Below are positions 35,934 to 44,046 of a DNA stretch of 64,000 nt, piece by piece; positions within the stretch are counted from its first letter, which is position 1; each line of letters starts with the position of its first letter. The stretch is from Holdemania sp. Marseille-P2844. Its GTDB lineage: Bacteria > Bacillota_I > Bacilli_A > Erysipelotrichales > Erysipelotrichaceae. The position numbers and the translations under genes are program-made. Where the stretch lies: assembly GCF_900120005.1 (NCBI RefSeq), contig NZ_LT635450.1, forward strand, positions 184,996 to 248,995, read 5' to 3'. The notes beneath the pieces were generated by a model. That model was not told where the DNA came from and ran no database searches. It was given only the letters and a program-made list of their open reading frames with translations.

Positions 35934-36753
35934 CCTGACAGCCTCCCTTTCCCGTAAACGGCAAGTCCAGCTCAACAAACAGCGTTCCTCTTAACAAGGC
36001 GCGCGGGCGGCTGTAGATTTCCCGTTTTCCAGTCCAGCGCTGGCGGGCGACATACGCCATTGCCAGGCTCATATCCGGGCAGCGGTGATGATTACCGCAG
36101 CCCGGACGGCCATCGTCATCCTGATCATCGGTATCATTGCCGCAGCCACAGCCGCAGCCATCACCCGGACGGTTGCCATGGTCATGATCGCCGCAGCCGC
36201 AGCCCGGACGGCCATCGTCATCCTGATCATCCGTATCGTTGCCGCAGCCACAGCCGCAGCCATCACCCGGACGGTTGCCATGGTCATGATCGCCGCAGCC
36301 GCAGCCTGGACGGCCATCGTCATCCTGATCGTCGGTATCGTTGCCGCAGCCACAGCCGCAGCCGTTGCCCGGACGGTTGCCGTGGTCATGATCGCCGCAG
36401 CCGCAGCCCGGACGGCCATCGTCATCCTGATCGTCGGTATCGTTGCCGCAGCCACAGCCGTTGCCCGGACGGTTGCCATGGTCATGATCGCCGCAGCCGC
36501 AGTCTGGCGGACATACCGGAGGCTTCGGACGGCAGCCGCAGCCCGCAGACAGGTTCACGGCCTCCTCCACAAACATTTCATCCTCCATAAAATCGGCTTC
36601 GTCAAAACGCGTGCGGAAATCATCGCTCCACCCTGCGCAATGCGGTCTGCGCGGCGGGGTCGGACGGTGTGGACGGCCGCATTCCATAGCGAAATCTTCG
36701 TCCGTTTCCATCCAGCTGCGAGGAATCCGCGGTTCTCTTCCTACGTTTTCCAT
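35926..36753 (-). CDS. cotJA: CotJA spore coat protein with a Cys/His/Asp-rich tandem repeat insert
   Basis: A 275-residue protein; ordinary CotJA is about 80 residues. Residues 220-275 are the CotJA core (MSLAMAYVARQRW, ALLRGTLFVELDLPF). Residues 1-80 are acidic and contain Pro/His/Arg stretches. Residues about 90-215 consist of four near-identical units of 32-34 residues, built from CGCGDHDHGNRPG, GCGCGCGNDTDDQ and DDDGRPG. Clusters of Cys, His and Asp suggest metal binding or disulfide cross-linking in the coat; this is inference. The ATG at 36753 is preferred because AAGGAG lies 7 bases upstream; the ATG at 36759 is too close to it. First gene of the cotJ operon. Confidence 0.82.
   Translation of the reverse strand: MENVGREPRIPRSWMETDEDFAMECGRPHRPTPPRRPHCAGWSDDFRTRFDEADFMEDEMFVEEAVNLSAGCGCRPKPPVCPPDCGCGDHDHGNRPGNGCGCGNDTDDQDDDGRPGCGCGDHDHGNRPGNGCGCGCGNDTDDQDDDGRPGCGCGDHDHGNRPGDGCGCGCGNDTDDQDDDGRPGCGCGDHDHGNRPGDGCGCGCGNDTDDQDDDGRPGCGNHHRCPDMSLAMAYVARQRWTGKREIYSRPRALLRGTLFVELDLPFTGKGGCQDE
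36101..36502 (-). repeat. Tandem repeat of 102 bp inside cotJA
   Basis: Four units start at 36101, 36203, 36305 and 36407, a period of exactly 102 bp; the last unit is 6 bp shorter. Units differ by only a few bases, so recent expansion or slippage is likely and copy number may vary among strains. The period is a multiple of three, so frame is kept. Confidence 0.9.
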
Positions 36754-36846
36754 CGACATTCTCCTTTCCGGTCAAAATCTCGTTGACCCACTGTATACTA
36801 TTGTTCCTGTATGCCGGGATCTGGGAGATCGCCAAGAAAGAAACAA

Positions 36847-36875
36847 TAAAAAAGCACAGAGTTTTCCTCCATGCT
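36847..36875 (-). terminator. Terminator of mgtE
   Basis: On the minus strand AGCATGGAG and CTCTGTGCT pair over 9 bp (two G-U), followed by TTTTTTA. Confidence 0.75.
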
Positions 36876-36889
36876 TGTTAAAAACCACG

Positions 36890-38221
36890 CTACAACGCAA
36901 ACAGATGCGTCGCAATCGCAAAATAAATCATGATCGAGCAGGTGTCGACAATCGTCGTGATTAACGGAGCGGCCATGATCGCCGGATCCAGATGTACCTT
37001 TTTCGCCAATAACGGAAGCAGACAGCCAATCAGTTCCGCCAGAAAAACCGTACACATTAACGAAACACCCAGCAGGATCGCCAGCCGCGGATCCTGATAC
37101 ATAACAACGATCCGCAGACCGTTGACCGCCGCCAGCGCCGCGCCGACAAGCAGCGCGATCCGGCTTTCCTTAAACGCAACTTTGAACAGATCGCCAAAGC
37201 GGATCTCATCGGTGGCGATGCCGCGGATGACCAGCGTCGAGCTTTGGGTGCCGCAGTTGCCGCCGGTATCCATCAACATGGGAATAAACGAAACCAGCAG
37301 CGGAATCGCGGAAATTGTTTCTTCATAGCGGGAGATGATCGTACCGGTGATCGTTGCCGAAAGCATTAAAAACAACAGCCACAGAATCCGGTGTTTGGCG
37401 TGATTGAATACCGAAGTTCCAAAATAGGAATCATCACCGGGCTGCACCGCCGCCATCAATGCGATATCCTCCGCCATTTCTTCCTGATAAACTTCCATCG
37501 CATCGTCAAAGGTAACGATCCCGACCATGCAGTTTTCCGTGTCCACGACCGGAATGGAAATCAGCCGGTATTTCTGGAACAGCTTGGAGACTTCTTCCTG
37601 ATCGTCATGGGTGCGCACGGCAATGACGTGTGTTTCCATCAAATCGCCGATCAAGACGTTTTCGTCGTTGAGAAGCAGACTTTTCGCCGTGACGATGCCC
37701 AGCAGTTTTTTGTTTTCAATGACATAACACGTGTAAATCGTTTCCTGATCAATACCGACCCGTTTGATCTTCGCGATCGCTTCACGCACGCTCATGGTCT
37801 TTTTCAGATCGACATATTCCGTCGTCATGATGCTGCCGGCGCTGTCTTGCGGATATTGAAGCAGCTCGTTAATGCGCGAGCGGGTTTCCTTATCGGTAAC
37901 GTCGAGAATCCGTTCAACCACATTGGCCGGCATTTCTTCCAGAATATCGACGGTATCATCCAGAAACATATCCTCGAAGATATCTTTCAGTTCTTTCTCG
38001 GTAAATGTGCTGATCAAAGCCTGCTGCATCTCCGTATTCATGTTGGTGAAGACTTCCGCGGCCGTCTCTTTGGCGATCAGGCGGAAAAGGACGACCATGT
38101 TTTCCTGCGGGAATTGTTCCAGCAATTCCGCCAGGTCCACGCTGTTCATCTCGTTGAGTTCTTTTTTGATCTGAGCGTATTTTTTCGCATGCAAAAGCTC
38201 AGTGATGTTTTTAACCGTCAT
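36890..38221 (-). CDS. mgtE: MgtE-family magnesium transporter
   Basis: A 443-residue Mg2+ channel/transporter of usual length. The N-terminal helical domain (1-125, LAELLEQFPQENMVVLFRLI) and tandem CBS domains (about 130-250, with SAGSIMTTEYVDL and SIPVVDTENCMVGIVT) sense Mg2+ in the cytoplasm. Five membrane helices follow, including the pore segment PMLMDTGGNCGTQSSTLVIRG and the Mg2+-site helix ending in a conserved Asp (TTIVDTCSIMIYF). The start at 38221 has GAAGGAGGG upstream. A 30-codon ORF with its own ribosome binding site lies in the 200-base leader, which may regulate expression. No M-box riboswitch was recognised. Confidence 0.92.
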   Translation of the reverse strand: MTVKNITELLHAKKYAQIKKELNEMNSVDLAELLEQFPQENMVVLFRLIAKETAAEVFTNMNTEMQQALISTFTEKELKDIFEDMFLDDTVDILEEMPANVVERILDVTDKETRSRINELLQYPQDSAGSIMTTEYVDLKKTMSVREAIAKIKRVGIDQETIYTCYVIENKKLLGIVTAKSLLLNDENVLIGDLMETHVIAVRTHDDQEEVSKLFQKYRLISIPVVDTENCMVGIVTFDDAMEVYQEEMAEDIALMAAVQPGDDSYFGTSVFNHAKHRILWLLFLMLSATITGTIISRYEETISAIPLLVSFIPMLMDTGGNCGTQSSTLVIRGIATDEIRFGDLFKVAFKESRIALLVGAALAAVNGLRIVVMYQDPRLAILLGVSLMCTVFLAELIGCLLPLLAKKVHLDPAIMAAPLITTIVDTCSIMIYFAIATHLFAL

Positions 38222-38284
38222 ACTTTGCCCTCCTTCAAGTTTGTTCTTCAAGTTCGCAAAGCATGAATAAAACGTCCTGAAGCT

Positions 38285-38377
38285 TTAATTTCGGGCAGAC
38301 TCGCCCTCCAGGAGAGGAAAGAATGAACTTCCCGTTTTATTGATGCCTTGCCTGCAACTACCGCCCGGGTTATCCAT
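38285..38377 (-). CDS. Thirty-residue leader ORF upstream of mgtE
   Basis: GGGAGGTGGAAAGC precedes an ATG opening MDNPGGSCRQGINKTG, then SSFFPLLEGESARN and TAA. It starts about 45 bases after the -10 box, so it is the first ORF on the mgtE mRNA, and ends 63 bases before mgtE. The opening Asp-Asn-Pro and the Pro/acidic end recall leader peptides that sense low Mg2+ by destabilising ribosomes; that analogy is inference. It might also be an ordinary small protein. Confidence 0.5.
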   Translation of the reverse strand: MDNPGGSCRQGINKTGSSFFPLLEGESARN

Positions 38378-38425
38378 GCTTTCCACCTCCCTCTTTCGCC
38401 GGTTTATCTTCCGGCTGCCGTTTTT

Positions 38426-38454
38426 AGTGTATTTCCAATTTGTTAGGTTGTCAA
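38426..38454 (-). promoter_or_regulatory. Promoter of the mgtE transcript
   Basis: Minus strand TTGACA (38449-38454), 17-base spacer, TACACT (38426-38431). It gives a leader of about 200 bases before mgtE. Confidence 0.8.
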
Positions 38455-38662
38455 TGTTTTTAACAAAGAATTTTATCCCGGGACGACTGTCGTTTTACCG
38501 CTTCCTCCTCCCGTTCAACGCTTATGCATGGGTCAGAGGCAGGTGAGCGCTCAGCGCGGTCCATCCTGATCGTTCTTCTGGAATAAGAAGCGGTAAAAAA
38601 ACATCGCCGCCCCTGTCTTTTTTCATCTGTTGCTTTATAATAAAAAAAAGAGGATACAAAAG

Positions 38663-39157
38663 ATGAAAAGACTTCATTGGAAAGCGCTGTTACGGGTCGA
38701 AGAAATTCCCGCCGTGTTTTTATTGATTCAGCTGGGCCTTGGAATTTGGGAAAAACGAGGCTGGCCGATCCCGGTCCTCCTGTGTCCCATTACAGCCGCA
38801 GGTACGTGCCCGGATATCGACCTGATCACGCCTTATTGTACTGACATCACGGTCTATGATTACGCTTTTCTATTCACCGTCTTCTTTCTCATCACGCTTA
38901 TTCTGTTCTGGAAAACCCGGAAGAAGTCCCTGCTTCCGGATATCGTCTACTGGCTGGGAGTCAGTCTTTATGCTTGGAGCGCCTGGGTTAGTGAATTTTA
39001 TCTTACAGCCCAAACTTCGCTGCTTTACCTGGCGTTTCTGCGTTGGATCACGCTGACGTTTTTCCTTGATCCGATCAATTTCAGCGGCTTTCTGCTGCTG
39101 GTTGGAGTCAGCTTAAAATCGTTGTTCACATCGCTTCGCGCGGTGGCAGGAGGGTAA
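38663..39157 (+). CDS. Membrane protein of unknown function
   Basis: A 164-residue protein with about four hydrophobic segments (VFLLIQLGLGIW; YAFLFTVFFLITLILFW; WLGVSLYAWSAWVSEF; the C-terminal FLLLVGVSLKSLF). A cysteine-containing loop after the first helix reads CPITAAGTCPDIDLITPYC. The ATG at 38663 is chosen because GAGG lies 10 bases upstream and the earlier in-frame start at 38630 opens in an AT-rich leader. It is followed after 4 bases by a zinc-ribbon membrane protein gene, so both form one operon. No family recognised. Confidence 0.6.
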   Translation: MKRLHWKALLRVEEIPAVFLLIQLGLGIWEKRGWPIPVLLCPITAAGTCPDIDLITPYCTDITVYDYAFLFTVFFLITLILFWKTRKKSLLPDIVYWLGVSLYAWSAWVSEFYLTAQTSLLYLAFLRWITLTFFLDPINFSGFLLLVGVSLKSLFTSLRAVAGG

Positions 39158-39161
39158 ATTT

Positions 39162-39476
39162 ATGCGTCAGGAAGTTGTTTGTTCCCATTGTCAGAAAAGT
39201 TTTCATATCCGTCCCGGATCGCTTTTGTCGATGCGGCTGGAATGTCCGCATTGTCATGCCCGTTACAAATTATCGCTTTCCTGGATTGGCTGTGTTCTAG
39301 TGGCAATTCTCGCTGTTCTGTTTTCTGACAAGTCGCTTTGGGAAGGAATGATTTGTTTTCTGATTGCGCTTTTCGCCGTCTTCTATCTGTTTCTGCCATT
39401 TTGGCTGCAAAACGATCTGATTCGGATCAAACCGGTGAAGAATAAAACCGATCCCACCATAAAACAAGAATCTTAA
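39162..39476 (+). CDS. Zinc-ribbon membrane protein
   Basis: A 104-residue protein. Residues 1-40 form a zinc ribbon with two CxxC pairs (CSHC and CPHC, with HARY after the second). Two membrane helices follow (about 43-57 and 65-85) and then a short basic cytoplasmic tail. GGAGGG lies 9 bases upstream. It probably belongs with the membrane protein four bases upstream, and a terminator follows. Proteins of this type are common, with no assigned role. Confidence 0.65.
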   Translation: MRQEVVCSHCQKSFHIRPGSLLSMRLECPHCHARYKLSLSWIGCVLVAILAVLFSDKSLWEGMICFLIALFAVFYLFLPFWLQNDLIRIKPVKNKTDPTIKQES

Positions 39477-39481
39477 AAAAG

Positions 39482-39507
39482 CCGCTGGCATGTCAGCGGT
39501 TTTTTTT
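39482..39507. terminator. Terminator between convergent operons
   Basis: CCGCTG-GCATGT-CAGCGG followed by eight T on the plus strand and A-rich sequence before it, so it can serve both the two-gene plus operon and the eight-gene minus operon. Confidence 0.9.
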
Positions 39508-41371
39508 ATTTATTCAATTCGCACCGGTCAATCAACTCCCGGCTGTCAACGGCATAGGTTTCCAGGACCAGCTGATTCCCGGAAATGGTAATCAGCGAAA
39601 CTGTCGCTTCCTGTTTAAGAATGCGGTAAGCGAGATACGCGGCCGGATTATCCTTAAGCTCATAGAACTTGCTTCCGGATGGGGTGCCGCCGGAAACATA
39701 GAGCGTTTCGCCGCTGCGTTTGTCCCCATCCGCCCGGCCGGTGGCCGTTTCGCCCTGCATCAGCAAAGAGCGGCAGTACACATGATCGTGTCCTGAAAGC
39801 ACGACGTCGACGTTCAGGTCAGAAAAAGCCTGCGCATAGGCCTCGCGGGCAGCCATGACCTTTTCATCCGCAGAGCGATCCTTGCCGCCAAAGAGCGAAT
39901 AGTGCATCGTGACGATGACCCAACGCGGTTTGTGCCGCGTGATCGTCTGGCTGAGTTTATCCAGATGTGCCTGCGTATCCGTGTTCATACAGTTCAAGGA
40001 GTAGAACAAGATATCGCCGTAATCATAATAGAAATCTGATCCGTTCTTCAGCCGGTCAAACTGGCTGTCGAGCAGGTCGGTATTGCTCTCGTGGTTGCCG
40101 ATGTTGATCGTAACCGGAATTTGTCTCAACGCGGCCGGACTGCGGAAGGCGTTATATTCCTCCAGCGCTTTCTCGTTGTCGCTGCTGTTGACCTGATCGC
40201 CGGCAGTCAAAATAAAGCTGAGGTCCGGCTGCAGCTGCAAGAGTGTATTGACCGCTTTCTCCCATCCAGCCTGATTCTCCTTAAGATGCTCCGTCCGGAT
40301 CTGAACGTCGCCGACAAACCCGAAAGTAAGCGGCGCGGCCGGCCGGACTTCAAACGAGAAGACTTCCGAGCTGAGATTGTGCTGCAAATCGACGATTTGA
40401 TACACCAGCGGCTGGCCCGGAGGCAGGTTGCTCAGCTTGCCATGATAGCTGAACGCGCCGCCGACGCCGGTTTTCCGGCCACCCATCAGCTTCCGGCCAT
40501 CCGGGGTGCGCAGCGCGCTTTTATCCGTGCCCTGCGCCCAGATCAGCTCGTAGGTTCCTTTTTTATCCGTCAGCCAGTTGACGATGACCTCGTCGTTCTT
40601 TGAACCCTGTTCCAGAATCAGTCCGGACAGATCGAGCGTCTGACTGAGCGAGGTTTCGCTGGAGGTTTCCAGACTTTTCAGATCGAAATAAATATCCGAA
40701 CTGGTCTGGTCGCGCTGATGCAGCTCAACCGCCAGAACGTTGCGTCCCGGCTTCAGCGAATTCAGATTGCTGATAACAAAAATATCGTTTTCTACTTCAC
40801 CGACGCGGGCGGAAGAACCATACGGATTTTCCGCGGTATACCCGCCGTCCGGAATATTCGAGGCATAGATCAGCTCGCCGTTAAGATACATCATCACGGC
40901 GTCGTCATAACGAAGCTTACCGGTCAGGCACCGGACATTCCCCAGATCTCCGACTTCAAATTCCGTGCGGAAATAATAAACCGGAATCGCCCGCTGATCC
41001 GCTAAAGCATAGTTCAGCAGATTGCGCGGCGCTTTTCGGTCAACCATTTTTTTCAACTGACCATAATAGGAACCGAATGTACCGGTCCCGCTCTTCCAGG
41101 CGGAATCGTCGTAATCCGGCTCAGTCCACCGCAGACTTGCCGAAGGATCGGGATTTTCTCCCTCATCCCAATAGCGCCAGGATGTTCGGCCGCTTTCCAC
41201 CAGCGTGACCGTGCGTTCCTGCGCGATCGTTTTCAGCGTGCCGTTGCGTTCCTTGTCCGTATAGCTCTGCCGCGTCAAAACGCCATAGACCAGAACAAAA
41301 CCGATCAGAAACAAAGCGAGCAGCGTACCGAAAATCAGCTTGCGCTCTTCCCGGCGCGAATTGTTGTTCAT
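39506..41371 (-). CDS. Membrane-anchored metallophosphoesterase
   Basis: A 621-residue protein with an N-terminal membrane anchor (about 14-33) and the rest outside the cell. Residues 55-240 form a beta-rich, carbohydrate-binding-like region (SWRYWDEGENP, DDAVMMYLNGELIYASN). A fibronectin-like segment (245-345) then precedes a calcineurin-type phosphoesterase. The metal motifs are GDVQ, AGDQVN, GNHESN, VTMHYS and SGHDHVY, in the correct order. The layout resembles purple acid phosphatases and PhoD-like exported enzymes. Its ATG overlaps the stop of the GT2 gene (ATGA), and it is the last of eight coupled genes. It may trim phosphate or phosphodiester groups from the surface polymer; this is inference. 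Confidence 0.85.
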   Translation of the reverse strand: MNNNSRREERKLIFGTLLALFLIGFVLVYGVLTRQSYTDKERNGTLKTIAQERTVTLVESGRTSWRYWDEGENPDPSASLRWTEPDYDDSAWKSGTGTFGSYYGQLKKMVDRKAPRNLLNYALADQRAIPVYYFRTEFEVGDLGNVRCLTGKLRYDDAVMMYLNGELIYASNIPDGGYTAENPYGSSARVGEVENDIFVISNLNSLKPGRNVLAVELHQRDQTSSDIYFDLKSLETSSETSLSQTLDLSGLILEQGSKNDEVIVNWLTDKKGTYELIWAQGTDKSALRTPDGRKLMGGRKTGVGGAFSYHGKLSNLPPGQPLVYQIVDLQHNLSSEVFSFEVRPAAPLTFGFVGDVQIRTEHLKENQAGWEKAVNTLLQLQPDLSFILTAGDQVNSSDNEKALEEYNAFRSPAALRQIPVTINIGNHESNTDLLDSQFDRLKNGSDFYYDYGDILFYSLNCMNTDTQAHLDKLSQTITRHKPRWVIVTMHYSLFGGKDRSADEKVMAAREAYAQAFSDLNVDVVLSGHDHVYCRSLLMQGETATGRADGDKRSGETLYVSGGTPSGSKFYELKDNPAAYLAYRILKQEATVSLITISGNQLVLETYAVDSRELIDRCELNK

Positions 41372-42798
41372 CCTTCACTCCCTCCTTCCTGCGTTTCCCG
41401 GCGGTTATGTGTATACCGCTTCAGATCGCCCCAGACGTTCTTCTTGCGGCGATAGCCGATCAGCGCGTTCATCCGCACCAGCATCAGAATAAACCGGAGG
41501 CCGACCAGCTCAAAGCCGCTTAAGAGAATTGTGCGGACAACGTCGAGAAAGGTCAGCCGGATATGCCGGGTATGGATCTGCGTAAAGAACGCGATGACCG
41601 TCAGTAGACAGCCGAAACCGGCATACACCGCGAAGAATAAAAGCATAAACGGAACGTTGATGAGATTGACGAAATACGATAAAACAATCGTAAACAAACC
41701 GAAGACTTCAATATACGGCGACATCAGCTCATACAGCCAGAAATACAGAAACGAAATCGTTCCCATCAGACCGTATTCCTTCTTGCCGATCGCATACCGG
41801 TAACGCGTCAGACTTTCAAACAAGCCGATATGCCAGCGCCGCCGCTGCTTCATCAGATCGAGCAGATTCCCCGGTCCCTGCGTCCAGCAGATCGCATCCG
41901 GGGCATAGCGGATGCTGTAATCAAGATGATTCGCACGGCAGAAAACATGCAGCTTGACGACCAGCTCCATATCCTCGCCCATCGTCGAAGGATCGTAGCC
42001 GCCAGCCAGAATCACCATCTTTTTCTGAAACAGACCGAATGCGCCGGAAATGATCAGATTACCGTTGAAGTGATCCATAAAAATCCGCGAAGCCAGAAAC
42101 GAACGATCGTATTCCAGCACCTGCATCGCGACGATGATCCGCTTCGGCAGGGTATATTTTGTGACCTCGCCGTCGACCATTTCAATGCCGTTGGAGATTC
42201 GCACCTGGCCGCCGCAGGCTACGACCTTATCGTTTTCCAGCACCGGCTTGGCGATCTCAAACAACGAATCCTTTTGAAGCATCGAATCGGCGTCCATGCA
42301 GATAAAGTACGGAAAGCGGGATACGTTGATGCCCATGTTCAGCGTATCCCCCTTGCCGCCGTTTTCTTTCAGGATCAGCGTCAGCTGAATCTTGTTGGAT
42401 TTCGCTTCGTAAATCGCGGTTTCCGGCTTGCAGCGAAGCTGACGGCGGATCGGCCGCTCGATCTTGCGCATCTGGAAATAGTCGATCATCCGCTGCGCGG
42501 TTTCATCGGTGGATCCGTCGTCGATCACCACGATTTCAAACAGCGGATAATCCTGTCTCAGCAGCGTGCAGACGGTGTCCACAATCGTGGTTTCCTCGTT
42601 GTGGGCGGGAACCAGAATGCTGATCGGGATAAAAAACTTCCGCTTGAGGTTATTTTTCAGCTCGTCGTCGCGGCGTTTCTGATACAAATCCACCGAGCCG
42701 ACAATCACTGACAAAAATAAAAACGTACTGTATCCGAATAAATAGAGAACGAAGAAAACATCGACGCAGAACAGAAAGGTTTTTACAAATTCAATCAT
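41368..42798 (-). CDS. Processive family 2 glycosyltransferase (BcsA/PgaC-like)
   Basis: A 476-residue membrane glycosyltransferase. One N-terminal helix, a cytoplasmic GT-A domain (55-330) and about four C-terminal helices, as in synthases that extrude beta-linked polysaccharides. Signature residues: VIDDGSTD, MDADS, GED (catalytic region) and QRRRW, the Q-x-x-R-W motif of processive enzymes. No PilZ domain is present. The ATG at 42798 is chosen because it overlaps the upstream stop (ATGA) and has GGGGGA 7 bases before it. It should build the polymer handled by this operon. Sugar identity (glucose, N-acetylglucosamine or other) cannot be read from sequence. Confidence 0.9.
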   Translation of the reverse strand: MIEFVKTFLFCVDVFFVLYLFGYSTFLFLSVIVGSVDLYQKRRDDELKNNLKRKFFIPISILVPAHNEETTIVDTVCTLLRQDYPLFEIVVIDDGSTDETAQRMIDYFQMRKIERPIRRQLRCKPETAIYEAKSNKIQLTLILKENGGKGDTLNMGINVSRFPYFICMDADSMLQKDSLFEIAKPVLENDKVVACGGQVRISNGIEMVDGEVTKYTLPKRIIVAMQVLEYDRSFLASRIFMDHFNGNLIISGAFGLFQKKMVILAGGYDPSTMGEDMELVVKLHVFCRANHLDYSIRYAPDAICWTQGPGNLLDLMKQRRRWHIGLFESLTRYRYAIGKKEYGLMGTISFLYFWLYELMSPYIEVFGLFTIVLSYFVNLINVPFMLLFFAVYAGFGCLLTVIAFFTQIHTRHIRLTFLDVVRTILLSGFELVGLRFILMLVRMNALIGYRRKKNVWGDLKRYTHNRRETQEGGSEG

Positions 42799-44036
42799 TC
42801 TGCATTCCCCCATTTCTGCAAGGCTGGAAGCGCTTCTTCCGATGAATCCGCTTCAATGACTGCGCTTAGAATTTCATTCGATGACCCCCTCGGACTTTTC
42901 GCCATTCGATTTTCTGCGACCCTCAGTTCGCCCTTTTCATCCAGCTGAAGCAGTCCGGCGCTCAGCGCCTTGTAGCGCAGCATGTCCCGGCCGTAAGAAT
43001 CCTTCAGCTGCCGGATCATTTCCAGAATGGCCAGCGGCTTCGTCAGCTGCAGCAGCGAATCGGAAGCATTGTCGCGGACATACCAGTTATCGCTCTGCAC
43101 GCCGACCAGCAGCGCCTTGACGGTTTCCATCTCGGGATAACTCTCCAGGGAAGCCGCCGCGATCGCCGCATATTCCCAATCCTGTTTTTCCCAGTCGATG
43201 ACAGTCTGACGCAGCACCGTTCCGGCCGGACGGTAAGGATATTTGCGGAAATAGCGCATGACGGCAAAGGTCACTTCCCGATCCAGCTCCGTTTGACTCA
43301 GCAGCGGAAATAAGGTTTCCCGAAAATTCCCGGAAACCATCCGGATAAAATCAATGAACGCAACCTGATAATGCGGTGTGAATTCATCCCAGTTTTGCCA
43401 CAAAGCCTGCGCCAGCTGCTCCCGGTCGCCATGAAATTCCAGCAATCCGTCGGTCACCAGCTTGCGGCTGTGTTCGATTTCATGGCGTCCCATGACGCGA
43501 TACGCTTTGACAATGTGATCAATACTTCCGCACTGATACAAGGCGCCCAACGCATTCTCCCGGCAATAAATCGAAGCTTGCGCCGTCAGCTGGATCATCG
43601 CCGTCGCGATCGGATCATTGCGGCTTTGTCCGCACAGTCTAAAACGTGTAACAAGATAGGCAAAGTAGGAACGTTCCATTACGCTTTTTTTCATCGTCCC
43701 GTCAATCAGCTCCGCAAACACCGGCTTCAGCGTCGGCAGCCAGGCCTGCAGCAGTTTTACCGTCAGTGGATTCTGTTCCAGCACGTCGACGGTTCCTTCC
43801 AGCACAACCAGATGATGTGTGTTCTTCAGATCTTTCTTTATTTTCTCATCCACGTTGGCGGCCGTCTTCTCGGGAAATAACAACAAGCGTTGTAAGCGGC
43901 GGGCCTGGTTTTGGATTTGTTTCTCCGTCCGCCGCTGCATCCACTTGTTTTTTCCCAGATAAAACAGATTGTACGCCAGCATGCACAAACACAGCGTCAT
44001 GTAAACGTAAATCAGATAGTCAATCCGGATTACCAT
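42795..44036 (-). CDS. Membrane-anchored HEAT-like repeat protein
   Basis: A 413-residue protein with one N-terminal membrane helix (about 6-28) followed by basic cytoplasmic sequence. The rest is almost entirely helical pairs resembling HEAT/armadillo repeats (for example YCRENALGALYQCGS, DNWYVRDNASDSLLQL, SYGRDMLRYKALSAGLLQL). It carries no catalytic motif. It is coupled to the glycosyltransferase by an ATGA overlap and lies 10 bases after the glycoside hydrolase gene. A HEAT partner placed directly before the synthase suggests a scaffold or regulatory subunit of the synthase complex; this is inference. Confidence 0.72.
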   Translation of the reverse strand: MVIRIDYLIYVYMTLCLCMLAYNLFYLGKNKWMQRRTEKQIQNQARRLQRLLLFPEKTAANVDEKIKKDLKNTHHLVVLEGTVDVLEQNPLTVKLLQAWLPTLKPVFAELIDGTMKKSVMERSYFAYLVTRFRLCGQSRNDPIATAMIQLTAQASIYCRENALGALYQCGSIDHIVKAYRVMGRHEIEHSRKLVTDGLLEFHGDREQLAQALWQNWDEFTPHYQVAFIDFIRMVSGNFRETLFPLLSQTELDREVTFAVMRYFRKYPYRPAGTVLRQTVIDWEKQDWEYAAIAAASLESYPEMETVKALLVGVQSDNWYVRDNASDSLLQLTKPLAILEMIRQLKDSYGRDMLRYKALSAGLLQLDEKGELRVAENRMAKSPRGSSNEILSAVIEADSSEEALPALQKWGNAE

Positions 44037-44046
44037 GCATGCCGCC

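Noticed and set aside
36101-36502. CRISPR array or VNTR of non-coding type
   Set aside because: The 102-bp units have no spacers and keep the reading frame of cotJA.
36060-36786. Long plus-strand ORFs across the cotJA repeat, rich in repeated Ala/Thr/Ile or Arg/Ser/His
   Set aside because: They are mirror frames of the 102-bp repeat, which is open in several frames. The minus frame has the CotJA core, a ribosome binding site and an operon context.
38222-38425. M-box (ykoK) magnesium riboswitch in the mgtE leader
   Set aside because: The conserved M-box core sequences are not present; the leader instead contains a small ORF.
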